A stretch of 64,000 nucleotides of DNA from Brevibacillus brevis (GCF_900637055.1 NZ_LR134338.1:722501-786500), one strand, 5' to 3'. Counted from the stretch's first letter, positions 55,681 to 64,000 are shown. The notes: generated by a model not told the origin, from the sequence alone. Numbers and translations: made by a program.

Positions 55681-56103
55681 TTGATAGATAGACTGCAGCC
55701 GGGGACGACGGAAGAATTTACTGTGACAGTGACAAAGGACATGCTGCCTGTTTTTGAAGGCCAAGTCGTGCATCCCGTGATGTCGACAGTCAGTATGATT
55801 TATTACATGGAATGGGCGGGAAGGCGCGTCATTTTACCATACCTGGAAGCCGATGGAGAGGGCTCGGGATTTGCTGTAGACATCAAGCATGTCGGCCCAG
55901 CAGTGATTGGTCAGGAGGTCACATTCCGGGCGACCTGTGTGCAGGTTACCGAAAAACGCGTGGTGTGCGAGGTTACGGCGGACACTACGCGTAATCGTGT
56001 AGGACTCGGGACGTTCGTCCAGGCCATCTTCAAAAAGGACGAGATCAAGCGTCGTTTTGAGGCCCTGCAAGCAGAGATCAACCAGGAAGTAAATGGGAAT
56101 TAA
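55681..56103 (+). CDS. Hotdog-fold thioesterase (FlK-like)
   Basis: A 140-residue hotdog protein. The opening EEFTVTVTKDMLPVFEGQVVHPVMST and the central GSGFAVDIKHVGP resemble the FlK / fluoroacetyl-CoA thioesterase-like group, in which Thr, Glu and His form the active site; a Glu (VFEG) and His (IKHVG) are seen. A TTG start follows GGGAGGCAG. It is the last gene of the first paa transcript; the third thioesterase-fold protein in the operon suggests heavy use of CoA recovery. Confidence 0.8.
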   Translation: MIDRLQPGTTEEFTVTVTKDMLPVFEGQVVHPVMSTVSMIYYMEWAGRRVILPYLEADGEGSGFAVDIKHVGPAVIGQEVTFRATCVQVTEKRVVCEVTADTTRNRVGLGTFVQAIFKKDEIKRRFEALQAEINQEVNGN

Positions 56104-56121
56104 TAAATATGACAGAATAAA

Positions 56122-56150
56122 TTGACTCTTTTAAAATGTTTTACTATAAT
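56122..56150 (+). promoter_or_regulatory. Promoter of paaX
   Basis: TTGACT (56122-56127), a 17-base spacer and a perfect TATAAT (56145-56150). Confidence 0.8.
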
Positions 56151-56161
56151 TACGTTTAAAT

Positions 56162-56187
56162 TACGTTATACGATTTTAACGTCATAT
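56162..56187 (+). promoter_or_regulatory. paa operator-like site B
   Basis: ACGTTA (56163-56168) and TAACGT (56177-56182) form an inverted repeat with an 8-base centre just downstream of the paaX -10 box. TAACGTCATAT (56177-56187) matches TAACGTTATAT of site A at ten of eleven positions. The position fits autorepression by PaaX. Confidence 0.62.
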
Positions 56188-56275
56188 ACTCTCGGTCGAT
56201 TCACGCACATCCTACAGAATATGGTACAATTTCACACAGCATATAGGTATGAATCGATTTGGGGGTAGAAGAAAC

Positions 56276-57103
56276 GTGAAGCCACAATCCATGCTTTTTA
56301 CAATTTACGGTGAATACGTCCGCCATTATGGAAGCGAAATCTGGATTGGTAGTCTGACCAAGCTGATGGGGGAATTCGGACTGTCGGAGCCGGCTGTTCG
56401 TGCAGCGATCTCCCGGATGCTTCGCCAAGGCTGGCTGGAATCGCGGAAAGTAGGGAACCGCAGCTTCTACTCGGTATCCGAGCGCGGCAAAAAGCGGCTG
56501 GAAGAGGCAGCGGCACGTATTTATAAGGTCGAGACAGATGTGTGGGACGGCAAGTGGTGCATTGCCAGCTACAACATCCCAGAGGAGCGTCGAGCGCTGC
56601 GTGATCAACTGCGCAAGGAGCTGGGCTGGATGGGCTTCGGGATGCTGACGACCAGCACATGGATCAGCCCGAATAACCTCAGTGATCGCGTGAAGGACCT
56701 GACGGAAGCCCACGAGATTACAGAGTATGTCGAGATTTTTACATCCGAGCATATGGGCTGGAGCAACCCGAAGCAGCTCGTACAGAAATGCTGGGATATC
56801 GATGAAATCAATGAAAAATACAAAGCCTTCATCGATGCCTACCGAGAAGAATACGAGCAGCTTTCAGCAAAACTTAGCAATGGGGAAGAGGTTCCAGACA
56901 GCCATTGCTTCGTGGAAAAGACAAAGCTGGTCCACCAATACCGCAAGTTCTTGTTCATCGATCCTGATTTGCCGCAGGAATTGTTGCCAGAGCTGTGGTT
57001 GGGCAAAGAGGCGGATCAGTTGTTCCAAAATTACTACCAGTTATTGAATCCAGGGGCAGTACGATTCTTCGAGACCGTGTATGAAGCTGCGCCATCCGCA
57101 TAG
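56276..57103 (+). CDS. paaX: PaaX family transcriptional repressor
   Basis: A 275-residue regulator. An N-terminal winged helix (SMLFTIYGEYVRHYG, then GLSEPAVRAAISRMLRQGWLESRKVGNRSFY, with the recognition helix about residues 40-52) is followed by the PaaX central and C-terminal domains. PaaX represses paa genes and is released by phenylacetyl-CoA. A GTG start at 56276 is preferred because GGGGGTAG is about ten bases upstream; ATG at 56249 is the alternative. It has its own promoter with an operator-like repeat, and a terminator follows. Confidence 0.92.
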   Translation: MKPQSMLFTIYGEYVRHYGSEIWIGSLTKLMGEFGLSEPAVRAAISRMLRQGWLESRKVGNRSFYSVSERGKKRLEEAAARIYKVETDVWDGKWCIASYNIPEERRALRDQLRKELGWMGFGMLTTSTWISPNNLSDRVKDLTEAHEITEYVEIFTSEHMGWSNPKQLVQKCWDIDEINEKYKAFIDAYREEYEQLSAKLSNGEEVPDSHCFVEKTKLVHQYRKFLFIDPDLPQELLPELWLGKEADQLFQNYYQLLNPGAVRFFETVYEAAPSA

Positions 57104-57121
57104 GCGAAAGCTGCGAAGGAA

Positions 57122-57148
57122 AGGCCCTAGCACGTCTAGGGTCTTTTT
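57122..57148 (+). terminator. Terminator after paaX
   Basis: CCCTAG and CTAGGG around a 5-base loop, with GGC/GTC flanks, followed by T. Confidence 0.8.
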
Positions 57149-57175
57149 CAATCAATCATTTTTCCATTATTTAAA

Positions 57176-57190
57176 ATGTAAGCGTTTTAC
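57176..57190 (+). promoter_or_regulatory. cre-like site before the Liv-type transporter operon
   Basis: ATGTAAGCGTTTTAC differs from the site in the glpF leader by one base in the core (CGT instead of CGC). It overlaps a TAAAAT that may be the -10 box of the transporter operon, so CcpA-type repression is possible. Confidence 0.45.
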
Positions 57191-57237
57191 TTGGCTGTAG
57201 TTTGGTGGACGCGATACAAAGGGGGTACAGCACGAAT

Positions 57238-58116
57238 ATGACGGAATTGCTGCAGTACGTTGCAAACGGCCTTGTCAGCGGCGGGATTTACGCGATCGTA
57301 GCGGTTGGTTTCATCACGATTTACAACGTAAGCAAGGTGATTAATCTGGCGCAGGGTGAATTTTTGATGCTGGGCGGAATGGTCACAGTCGCTTTGATTG
57401 GCATGAATCTCCCGTATGGGTTGGCGGCATTGCTCGCGATCCTCATGGTCACCTTGATTGGGGTTTTGATGCAGAAATATGTAATCGCTTACGTCAAAAA
57501 GGCTAACCCAATTAGTTTGATTATTTTGACGATAGGCATTTCCACACTGATTCGCGGCATTGCCAGCTTTATTTGGGGAAAAGATGCGTTTGCACTCGAA
57601 CCGATTACGAGCAATGAGCCGATCTCGATCGGCGGCGTGATGATCGCACAACAAAGTATCTGGATTTTGGCTGCTGTTCTTATCATTCTTTTTCTACTTT
57701 GGTACTTGATGGACAAGACGATTCTCGGCAAAAAAATTAACGCCTGTTCGGTCAACCCGATGGCCGCTCGCCTGATGGGGATTAGCCCGACAAAGATGAG
57801 TATGCTGGCCTTCGCCATCAGTGGAGCGACAGGAGCAATTGCAGGAATCGTGATCGCGCCGCTTTCTGTGACGTCTTACGATATTGGCGTGCTGCTCGGA
57901 ATCAAAGGCTTTTCCGCGGCCATTCTTGGCGGATTGGGAAATCCATTGGGTGCAGCCGTAGCCGCCTTTTTACTCGGGATCGTCGAGTCGCTGGGAGCTG
58001 GTTACATCAGTTCTGGTATGAAGGACGCGATCGCCTTTCTGGTGTTGATCGGCATGCTGTTGATTAAGCCATCCGGCATCTTTGGAGAACGCAGCGTTGG
58101 CAAAGGAGGGCTATGA
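57238..58116 (+). CDS. livH: Branched-chain-amino-acid-type ABC transporter permease LivH
   Basis: A 292-residue permease of the LivH class with about eight helices; GLVSGGIYAIVAVGF opens it and the cytoplasmic loop GINPARLMGI-type sequence appears as NPMAARLMGISPTKM. ATG at 57238 follows GGGGG and is preferred over an upstream GTG. HAAT-class transporters of this kind often carry aromatic acids when placed in catabolic clusters. Here the setting suggests phenylacetate or a related acid. The stop overlaps livM. Confidence 0.92.
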   Translation: MTELLQYVANGLVSGGIYAIVAVGFITIYNVSKVINLAQGEFLMLGGMVTVALIGMNLPYGLAALLAILMVTLIGVLMQKYVIAYVKKANPISLIILTIGISTLIRGIASFIWGKDAFALEPITSNEPISIGGVMIAQQSIWILAAVLIILFLLWYLMDKTILGKKINACSVNPMAARLMGISPTKMSMLAFAISGATGAIAGIVIAPLSVTSYDIGVLLGIKGFSAAILGGLGNPLGAAVAAFLLGIVESLGAGYISSGMKDAIAFLVLIGMLLIKPSGIFGERSVGKGGL

Positions 58117-59144
58117 TGAAGCAGATCATCGATAAGTGGGGCAAAAGCATTGGGATCTACCTGTTTTTCATGATTCTTTTCCCATTCGTTATGCCGGATG
58201 AATACTATCGTTCTGTCGGAATTATTATCGGTCTTCAAGCAATCGTAACCATCGGGCTATGCCTCGTGATGGGGCTGGCCGGACAAATTTCGCTGGGACA
58301 AGCAGCTTTTTGGGGGATAGGCGCCTATACGTCGGCAGTATTGACGACGAAGTACGGTCTGCCGCCATTTATCGGCCTCATAGCTGCTGCGATTGTCCCG
58401 GGGTTATTCGCCTTTATCCTCGGGCGGGCGATAGCGGGGCTGCAAGGCTACTACCTCGCCATGGCAACTCTCGCATTTGGCTACATCGTCCAGATCGGGA
58501 TTACGGAATGGGAGTCCGTCACAGGGGGAGCAAACGGAATGATCAGCATTCCACAAATGACTTTCTTCGGTGGAAGCGAGCTATCCATGTACTTTCTGAT
58601 TTGGGGAATCGTCACCTGTGTGCTGCTCTTCTCTCTCAATCTGCTGAATTCACGCGTAGGCAGAGCGTTTCGGGCGATTCACAAAAGTGAGATTGCCGCA
58701 ACCTCGATGGGAATTGATGTCCGCAAGTTCAAGCTGAATGCCTTTGTGGTAAGCGGCATGTTCGCTGGTATTTCCGGCGGCTTGTACGCCCATTACATGG
58801 GAATTCTCGATCCGCAGCCGTTCGGACTGCACGAGTCGATCAAGTTTCTGACGATGGTCGTCATCGGCGGGATGACAAGCATCTGGGGTGCTTTGATCGG
58901 GACGATCCTGATTGGCTTTATCAGTGAAGGGCTGATCCTCTTGAGCGAAGTGGTGCCAGGCTTGCAGGGGGATGTGGACACGATTGTATTCGGTGCGATT
59001 CTCGTGCTGTTCATCATGTTCATGCCGGAAGGATTGGTTCCGCGCACCCGGGCTGCTTTCGAAAAAGGGCAGGGGAAAAAGGCGAAGGCCATGGCTGACG
59101 AAGCACAGCGAAAGCAGCAGGTGGAAAGGAAGGCTGCAACATGA
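58113..59144 (+). CDS. livM: Branched-chain-amino-acid-type ABC transporter permease LivM
   Basis: A 343-residue second permease with about nine helices. GLAGQISLGQAAFWGIGAYT near residues 48-67 is the LivM signature, and the coupling loop FRAIHKSEIAATSMGID is present. ATG at 58113 (or 58116) follows AAAGGAGGG and overlaps the livH stop. The C-terminal tail is long, Lys/Gln-rich and cytoplasmic. The stop overlaps livG by four bases. Confidence 0.92.
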   Translation: MMKQIIDKWGKSIGIYLFFMILFPFVMPDEYYRSVGIIIGLQAIVTIGLCLVMGLAGQISLGQAAFWGIGAYTSAVLTTKYGLPPFIGLIAAAIVPGLFAFILGRAIAGLQGYYLAMATLAFGYIVQIGITEWESVTGGANGMISIPQMTFFGGSELSMYFLIWGIVTCVLLFSLNLLNSRVGRAFRAIHKSEIAATSMGIDVRKFKLNAFVVSGMFAGISGGLYAHYMGILDPQPFGLHESIKFLTMVVIGGMTSIWGALIGTILIGFISEGLILLSEVVPGLQGDVDTIVFGAILVLFIMFMPEGLVPRTRAAFEKGQGKKAKAMADEAQRKQQVERKAAT

Positions 59145-59902
59145 CAACACTTTTGGATGTGCAAAAGCTCTCTCGTGATTTTGGCGGCGTACGGGCAGTG
59201 AATCAAGTAGATTTTCAGGTGCGGGAAGGAGAGATTCTTGCGCTAATCGGTCCGAATGGCGCTGGGAAAAGCACCGTGCTCAACATGGTGTCGGGTGTGA
59301 TCCCGCCTTCGGAAGGAGAGATTCGCTTCAGCAGCCAGCCGTTGACACGTGTGCAAGGCTACGAATATGCCGGACTGGGAATCACGCGAACCTTTCAAAA
59401 CCTCCAGACCTTTGACGATATGACCGTCATGGAAAACGTCATGGTCGGCATGCATACCAAGACAAGTGCGAGTCTCTTTTCCTGCGGCATGAATCTCGCA
59501 AAGTCCCGCAAGGAAGAGAAGCTGATGCAGGAGCAGGCGCAGACGTGGATAGCGAATGTAGGACTGGCGGAGGAAGCGTCCTCGCTGGCTGGGAGCTTGC
59601 CATACGGGAAGCTGCGGCTGATGGAGATTGCCCGCGCGATGGTAGCCCAGCCGCGGCTGCTCTTGTTGGATGAGCCTGCCGCAGGTCTGAATCATACCGA
59701 GACCGCGGAGATGAGCCGCATGTTTTGCGAGATTCGCGACAACGGAACGGCTATTTTGCTAGTGGAGCATGACATGGACATGATTATGACGATTGCGGAC
59801 CGCATCGTTGTATTGGATCAAGGATCAAAAATTGCAGAAGGAACCCCGCGTGAGATTCAGGAGAACCCGCGCGTGATTGCGGCGTATCTGGGTGCAGAAT
59901 GA
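59141..59902 (+). CDS. livG: Branched-chain-amino-acid-type ABC transporter ATPase LivG
   Basis: A 253-residue ATPase with Walker A GPNGAGKST (near residues 38-46), the LivG-typical segment ITRTFQNLQTFDDMTVMENVM, and Walker B LLLLDEPAAGLN. Its signature reads SLPYGKLRL, where SYGxQRxLEIAR is the LivG norm. It pairs with LivF as the energising dimer. ATGA overlap with livM shows coupling. Confidence 0.93.
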   Translation: MTTLLDVQKLSRDFGGVRAVNQVDFQVREGEILALIGPNGAGKSTVLNMVSGVIPPSEGEIRFSSQPLTRVQGYEYAGLGITRTFQNLQTFDDMTVMENVMVGMHTKTSASLFSCGMNLAKSRKEEKLMQEQAQTWIANVGLAEEASSLAGSLPYGKLRLMEIARAMVAQPRLLLLDEPAAGLNHTETAEMSRMFCEIRDNGTAILLVEHDMDMIMTIADRIVVLDQGSKIAEGTPREIQENPRVIAAYLGAE

Positions 59903-59924
59903 AGCGCGAAAGAGGTGGACAAAC

Positions 59925-60668
59925 ATGGGGAAGGCAGTCCTTACAGTAGACAACATCACGGCTCGCTACGGTCCGGTGGAAGTGCTGCACGGGATTACTC
60001 TGCAAGTGAACGAGGGAGAAATCGTCTCCCTGTTAGGCGCAAATGGGGCAGGCAAAACGACACTTTTGAACTGTATCTGCGGTCTGCACGGCGACAAGGA
60101 AGGAAAGATTTGGTTTCGTGACGCGGACATTACGCGTGTTCCTGCGGAGCTGGTGGTACCTCGGGGCATGGCGCATGTACCGGAGCGCAGACAAATTTTT
60201 TCGACGCTGACCGTGGAGGACAATTTGTGGTTGGGTGCTTCTCATCGGATGCCCAAGACGAGCAAAAAGGAAATTGCCAAAGAAATGGAGACGGTGTATG
60301 AGCGTTTTCCCATTTTGGCAGAGCGAAAATGGCAGCTCGGGGGAACGCTTTCCGGGGGGCAGCAGCAGATGCTCGCCATTGGCAGGGCGCTCTTGTCTCG
60401 ACCGCAGCTCCTCTTGTTGGACGAGCCTTCGCTAGGACTGGCTCCACTGATTGCCAAAGAAATCCTGACGATTGTGCAGGAGATTCGCTCGGAATGGGGC
60501 ACCACGGTGCTGTTGGTCGAGCAAAATGCTCGCGCAGCGCTCGCTATTTCCGACCGGGCTTACGTACTCAGTACGGGAACCGTCATGCTGGAAGGGAAGG
60601 CAGACGAGATTAGCAATGACCCGCGTGTGCAATCTGCTTATTTGGGAAGCTCCCACGAAGCAGTTTAG
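59925..60668 (+). CDS. livF: Branched-chain-amino-acid-type ABC transporter ATPase LivF
   Basis: A 247-residue ATPase with Walker A GANGAGKTT (near residues 38-46), LivF signature HVPERRQIFSTLTVEDNL, ABC signature LSGGQQQML and Walker B LLLLDEPSLGLAP. ATG at 59925 follows AAAGAGGTGG, 22 bases after the livG stop. An in-frame TTG further upstream has no site. The binding-protein gene follows after 51 bases. Confidence 0.93.
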   Translation: MGKAVLTVDNITARYGPVEVLHGITLQVNEGEIVSLLGANGAGKTTLLNCICGLHGDKEGKIWFRDADITRVPAELVVPRGMAHVPERRQIFSTLTVEDNLWLGASHRMPKTSKKEIAKEMETVYERFPILAERKWQLGGTLSGGQQQMLAIGRALLSRPQLLLLDEPSLGLAPLIAKEILTIVQEIRSEWGTTVLLVEQNARAALAISDRAYVLSTGTVMLEGKADEISNDPRVQSAYLGSSHEAV

Positions 60669-60719
60669 TAACACTAGCAGTTTGATCAAGATCAACCACA
60701 TACATGAGGGGGTACACCC

Positions 60720-61907
60720 ATGAAAAAACGAACATTCAAAAAATGGCTATTTCCAGCAGCAGTCGCTTCGCTCGTATTCTTGAGCGCCTGTGGAGGCGGC
60801 GCTACACCAGCAGCAGAGTCAGGCACTGGTGGCGCCAGCAAGGACCCGATCAAGGTCGGAGCAATTTTCTCGCTGACTGGTCCGAACAGTCCGCTCGGCG
60901 TACCGGAGAAGCAAGCGGTAGAGCTGCTGGTAAAAGAAATCAACGGCGCAGGCGGAGTGGATGGCCGACCGTTGGAAGTCATTTTTGAAGACGACAAGTC
61001 TGACAATACGGAAGCGGTAAAAGCGATCAAAAAGCTCGCTTCGAAAGAAAAGGTCGTAGCTGTACTCGGCTCCTCAGGCAGTGGTCCGTCTCTCGGGATG
61101 GCTGAGTATGCCGCAGCAGAAAAGCTCCCGCTGATCTCGATGGCAGCCGCAGACCAAATCACCAATCCGGTTCGTGCAGGCATCTACAAAACACCGCACA
61201 CGGACGTGCACGGAACGAAGCGCATCTTCAAATATTTGAAGGAAAAAGGCATTACGAAAATCGCTACGCTCAATGACAGCAATCCATACGGAAGTGGCTG
61301 GACGACGCAATTGCAAAAATATGCGCCTGAATACGGTATCACGATTGTAGCCGAAGAAAAGTACGGCACAAAAGATCCGTCCATGAGCTCCCAATTGACC
61401 AAGATCAAAGGAACGGATGCGCAGGCACTGATTGTGGCAGGTACGAATCCTGGACCCGCTACGATCGTGAAGGAAGCCAAGCAACTGAACCTCACTATTC
61501 CGATCATTAGCAGCCATGGCTCTGCGAACAGCAAATTCCTCGAACTGATTGGAGACGCTGGCGAGGGTGTCCTGATGGTAGCTGGAAAACTGCTCATCCC
61601 AGAACAAGTAGCGGCAGACGATCCGCAATCTGCGATCATCAAAAAATTCGTGGATGGCTATCAAGCTGCCTACAATACACAGCCAGACGGCTTCGCGGGA
61701 TACGGATATGACGGCTTGAATTTGCTCGTGGAAGGCTTGAAGCAAGCAGGCGGCGACACATCCAAGCTGGGCGAAGTATTAGAAAAGGTAAAATACGTAG
61801 GGGTAACCGGAGAATTCAAGTTCACGGCTGATGATCATAATGGTCTGACAGAAGACAGTATGATCATGGTTGAAGTGAAGGAAGGAAAATTCCAGCTCGT
61901 TAAATAA
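60720..61907 (+). CDS. ABC transporter substrate-binding lipoprotein (LivJ-like)
   Basis: A 395-residue lipoprotein. The lipobox is LSACGGG (Cys near 24), and the periplasmic-binding-protein type 1 domain starts at PIKVGAIFSLTGPNSPLG. The two-lobe pattern (GSSGSGPSLGMAEYA, then SSHGSANSKF) fits the HAAT class that binds amino or aromatic acids. Its place in the paa island suggests an aryl-acetate ligand. ATG at 60720 follows GAGGGGGT. A chemoreceptor gene follows after about 85 bases. Confidence 0.93.
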   Translation: MKKRTFKKWLFPAAVASLVFLSACGGGATPAAESGTGGASKDPIKVGAIFSLTGPNSPLGVPEKQAVELLVKEINGAGGVDGRPLEVIFEDDKSDNTEAVKAIKKLASKEKVVAVLGSSGSGPSLGMAEYAAAEKLPLISMAAADQITNPVRAGIYKTPHTDVHGTKRIFKYLKEKGITKIATLNDSNPYGSGWTTQLQKYAPEYGITIVAEEKYGTKDPSMSSQLTKIKGTDAQALIVAGTNPGPATIVKEAKQLNLTIPIISSHGSANSKFLELIGDAGEGVLMVAGKLLIPEQVAADDPQSAIIKKFVDGYQAAYNTQPDGFAGYGYDGLNLLVEGLKQAGGDTSKLGEVLEKVKYVGVTGEFKFTADDHNGLTEDSMIMVEVKEGKFQLVK

Positions 61908-61991
61908 GTGAAAGAAGTGAATTCCCTCCGCGTACTGATGAAGAATGCGGGGGGAATCGTTGTTTTCATCACAAGGGTAGGGGGATCATGC

Positions 61992-62819
61992 ATGTCTCAA
62001 TTGCTGAATAGCGTCTTAATGGTCGCACCGATTTTACAAAAAGCATTTTTGTCTGAATGTATGGTAGGAGTCACCGACAAAGAGAAGTTTCTCGCCTATT
62101 ATCCGGCACAGGGCTTGAACCTGGGGATTCGAGTAGGAGACGAATTGCGCCCGGGGAGTATCAATGCGACAGCGGTAAAAGAGGGCAAGCGGGTAGTGAA
62201 GAAGATTTCCAAAGAGCTCTATGGCATTCCTTATATCGCAGTCGGTTATCCGCTTGTCGAAAACGGGCAAGTAGTCGGTTGCTTGGCGACAGGCGTGACG
62301 ACTGATCAGGAGGATCACTTGCACGGTTTGGCTCAAAACTTGACGGACGCGCTGGAAAATATCGCACAGCACACAGAAAGTCTGGCAAAGGACGCGGACC
62401 ATTTGGCACAAGCAAGCCACACGCTGAGTGATGCAGCTGGTCAATTAGGGCTGAAAATTGCAGAAACGACCCAGATTAACGAACTGATCCGCAATATCTC
62501 GACGCGCTCCAATGTACTCGGCTTGAATGCCGTTCTCGAAGCGGCACGTGCAGGGGCTGCTGGTCGTGGCTTTTCCGTGGTCGCAGAGGAAATCCGTCAG
62601 CTTTCCCAGACGACCGCTAGTTCAGCGAAGGGTATTTTCCTTCTATTAGATGAAATGAATGCACTCGTCGGGACGGTAACGGGCGAAATGGAGAAGACGA
62701 TGAATCACAGTGTGAAGCAGTCGACACGAATACAGGAGCTGGATGCAGTCATGCAAGAGCTGCGGCACATGGCCGAGCAGTTGAAAAAGGCAGCAGAAAT
62801 AACTGGGCGCGGAGAATAG
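61992..62819 (+). CDS. Soluble methyl-accepting chemotaxis-type receptor (YfmS-like)
   Basis: A 275-residue protein without membrane helices. Residues 1-120 form a small sensing domain ([21 protein letters not shown] is a Cache/PAS-like strand pair). The rest is a short signalling hairpin with the tip [15 protein letters not shown], close to but not the same as the usual [16 protein letters not shown]. Length and form match YfmS of B. subtilis, a soluble receptor. ATG at 61992 follows AGGGGG by about seven bases. It lies between the transporter and paaA, so it may sense an intracellular pathway intermediate. Confidence 0.87.
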   Translation: MSQLLNSVLMVAPILQKAFLSECMVGVTDKEKFLAYYPAQGLNLGIRVGDELRPGSINATAVKEGKRVVKKISKELYGIPYIAVGYPLVENGQVVGCLATGVTTDQEDHLHGLAQNLTDALENIAQHTESLAKDADHLAQASHTLSDAAGQLGLKIAETTQINELIRNISTRSNVLGLNAVLEAARAGAAGRGFSVVAEEIRQLSQTTASSAKGIFLLLDEMNALVGTVTGEMEKTMNHSVKQSTRIQELDAVMQELRHMAEQLKKAAEITGRGE

Positions 62820-62829
62820 ATGAGTCCCT

Positions 62830-62900
62830 ATGTAAGCGTATTGCAAAAACGTATGACGTTATGTTATTATTGCGTTATAAAAACGTATTATAATTTTAAC
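62830..62900 (+). promoter_or_regulatory. paaA promoter region with operator-like sites C and a cre-like half
   Basis: A likely promoter is TTATTG (62867-62872), 16 bases and TATAAT (62889-62894). TGCGTTATAAAAACGT (62871-62886) matches site A at 14 of 16 positions and lies in the spacer. A further ACGTATGACGTTATG lies at 62849-62863. ATGTAAGCG (62830-62838) repeats the cre-like half seen at glpF and livH. Confidence 0.6.
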
Positions 62901-62934
62901 ATAATGCATATCTGATAAAAGGAGGGCGTTCTCC

Positions 62935-63903
62935 ATGCAAATGAGGCTCGAACATGCGGATCTGACTGAAAACGAAAAGTTGGAAGCGTTTTTAGCGAGA
63001 ATCGACCGCGGGGAAAAAATAGAGGCAGACGATTGGATGCCAGACGACTATCGCAACCAGTTGATCAAGCTGATCTCGATGCATGGCATCAGTGAGATCA
63101 TGGGTGCCTTGCCGGAAAAAGAATGGGTACCAAAGGCGCCGACGCTGCGCAGAAAGCTGGCGATTATGGCGAAGGTCCAGGACGAGATGGGGCATGGTCA
63201 ATTGCTGCTTCGCGTCGCAGAAGATTTGCTTGAACCATTGGGCAAGACGCGCGAGGATATCATGCATGATTTGTTTTCGAAAAGACTGAAATTTCACAAT
63301 GTATTTCACATGGAAGCGCCTACCTGGGCTGATGCTGGTGTGATTGGCTGGTTGGTTGACGGAGCGGCTATCATTACGCAATCGATGTCCCTCGATACAT
63401 CTTATGCACCTTACGCCCGCGCTCTGCATCGGATCTGTGCGGAAGAAAAGTTCCACGCCCAACACGGGGAGAGCATCGTGTTGGAGTTGGCAGAAGGCAC
63501 CGATGAACAGCGCCAAATGCTGCAAGATGCCATCCATCGCTGGTGGCCTGCCCTCTTGATGTTTTTCGGGCCGCCGGAAAACGGCAACATTACGAGCAAT
63601 CAAGAAGCCAACATGCGCTACAAGATTCGTACACAGACCAATGAAGAATTGCGCCAAGTATTCCTGAAAAAGTATTTGCCGCGTATTTTCCACCTTGGCT
63701 TCACAGTTCCAGACGATACGATTTACTTCGACGAGGCAGCAGACAAATGGGTCTACCAGCAGCCTGACTGGGAAGAGTTCAAGCAAATCGTCAAGGGAAA
63801 CGGACCACGCTCCGCTCACCGTCTGAATCTTCGGGTAATGTCTTATGAGGAAACCAAATGGGTGCGCGACGCGATTATGTCGTACGGCCGACAAGTAGGG
63901 TAG
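62935..63903 (+). CDS. paaA: Phenylacetyl-CoA 1,2-epoxidase catalytic subunit A
   Basis: A 322-residue diiron subunit of the ring epoxidase. Ferritin-like iron motifs are visible: QDEMGHGQLL (near residues 82-91) and CAEEKFHAQHGE (near 168-179), each with Glu and His. PaaA with PaaC forms the core that uses oxygen and electrons from PaaE to epoxidise the ring of phenylacetyl-CoA. ATG at 62935 follows AAAGGAGGG. Ten bases separate it from paaB; the remaining epoxidase genes lie beyond the window. Confidence 0.97.
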   Translation: MQMRLEHADLTENEKLEAFLARIDRGEKIEADDWMPDDYRNQLIKLISMHGISEIMGALPEKEWVPKAPTLRRKLAIMAKVQDEMGHGQLLLRVAEDLLEPLGKTREDIMHDLFSKRLKFHNVFHMEAPTWADAGVIGWLVDGAAIITQSMSLDTSYAPYARALHRICAEEKFHAQHGESIVLELAEGTDEQRQMLQDAIHRWWPALLMFFGPPENGNITSNQEANMRYKIRTQTNEELRQVFLKKYLPRIFHLGFTVPDDTIYFDEAADKWVYQQPDWEEFKQIVKGNGPRSAHRLNLRVMSYEETKWVRDAIMSYGRQVG

Positions 63904-63913
63904 GTGAATGAGG

Positions 63914-64000
63914 ATGAGCAACGAGAACTTTTTCATATACGAAGTATTCAGCCAAAAAAGCGTAAATGCTCCGTTCGTCCAACAGTTCAGTTTGTTGGCA
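63914..64000 (+). CDS. paaB: Phenylacetyl-CoA epoxidase subunit B, N-terminal fragment
   Basis: ATG at 63914 opens a frame of 29 codons that runs to the window end (MSNENFFIYEVFSQ...). The position after paaA and the YEVF motif fit PaaB, a small structural subunit that bridges the PaaAC core. The identification rests mainly on gene order because most of the protein is missing. Confidence 0.8.
   Translation, partial: MSNENFFIYEVFSQKSVNAPFVQQFSLLA

Overview
This window looks like chromosome of an aerobic, endospore-forming, low-GC Gram-positive of the Bacillales, most likely Brevibacillus or a close relative. That placement is inferred from the germination-receptor genes, caa3 oxidase, GlpP-type antitermination, Ecs transporter and a Gram-positive phenylacetate cluster. 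I ran no database search. The window opens inside a 23S rRNA gene and closes inside paaB.

Layout. 1-1.8 kb: the 3' part of a 23S rRNA gene, followed within 50 bases by a terminator and with no 5S gene after it. 2-7.8 kb: single genes and small operons (metallo-beta-lactamase-fold hydrolase, secreted erythromycin-esterase-like protein, GNAT acetyltransferase, MocR regulator, and a TetR / SMR-efflux / DUF5360 operon). 7.8-12.9 kb: a glycerol regulon, glpF-glpK-glpD-glpP. Two matching leader terminators stand before glpF and glpD, and the antiterminator gene glpP is last. 13-15.9 kb: a tiny Arg/Trp/Asp-rich protein and a MocR regulator divergent from a proline dehydrogenase. 16-28.6 kb: an eight-gene, tightly overlapping operon that joins an ABC-2 exporter to a MoxR ATPase, a DUF58 protein and von Willebrand A membrane proteins. 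28.6-41.6 kb: a multicopper-oxidase-like protein that has lost most copper ligands, a methyltransferase, a chemoreceptor, ecsAB, two small unplaced genes, a germination-receptor set with A and C but no B subunit, and an SDR oxidoreductase. 42-45.9 kb: ctaCDEF, cytochrome caa3 oxidase.

46.5-64 kb is a phenylacetate (paa) catabolic island. A long operon holds an EthD-like protein, PaaI and a second thioesterase, three crotonase-fold enzymes, the PaaK ligase, a 3-hydroxyacyl-CoA dehydrogenase split over two genes, two thiolases and a hotdog thioesterase. It is followed by paaX, a branched-chain-amino-acid-type ABC transporter (livHMGF plus binding protein), a soluble chemoreceptor, and paaA-paaB of the ring epoxidase, which continues past the window. 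Together these could sense, import, activate, epoxidise and beta-oxidise an aromatic acid. Three promoters in the island carry related ACGTTA/TAACGT operator-like sequences.

The most unusual items are: a repeat of about 225 bp present twice, with terminal inverted repeats, compensated internal stems and a GNRA-capped hairpin, placed each time just after a terminator; the MoxR/VWA/ABC operon; the paired glp leader elements; the shared paa operator motif; and the ligand-poor multicopper oxidase.
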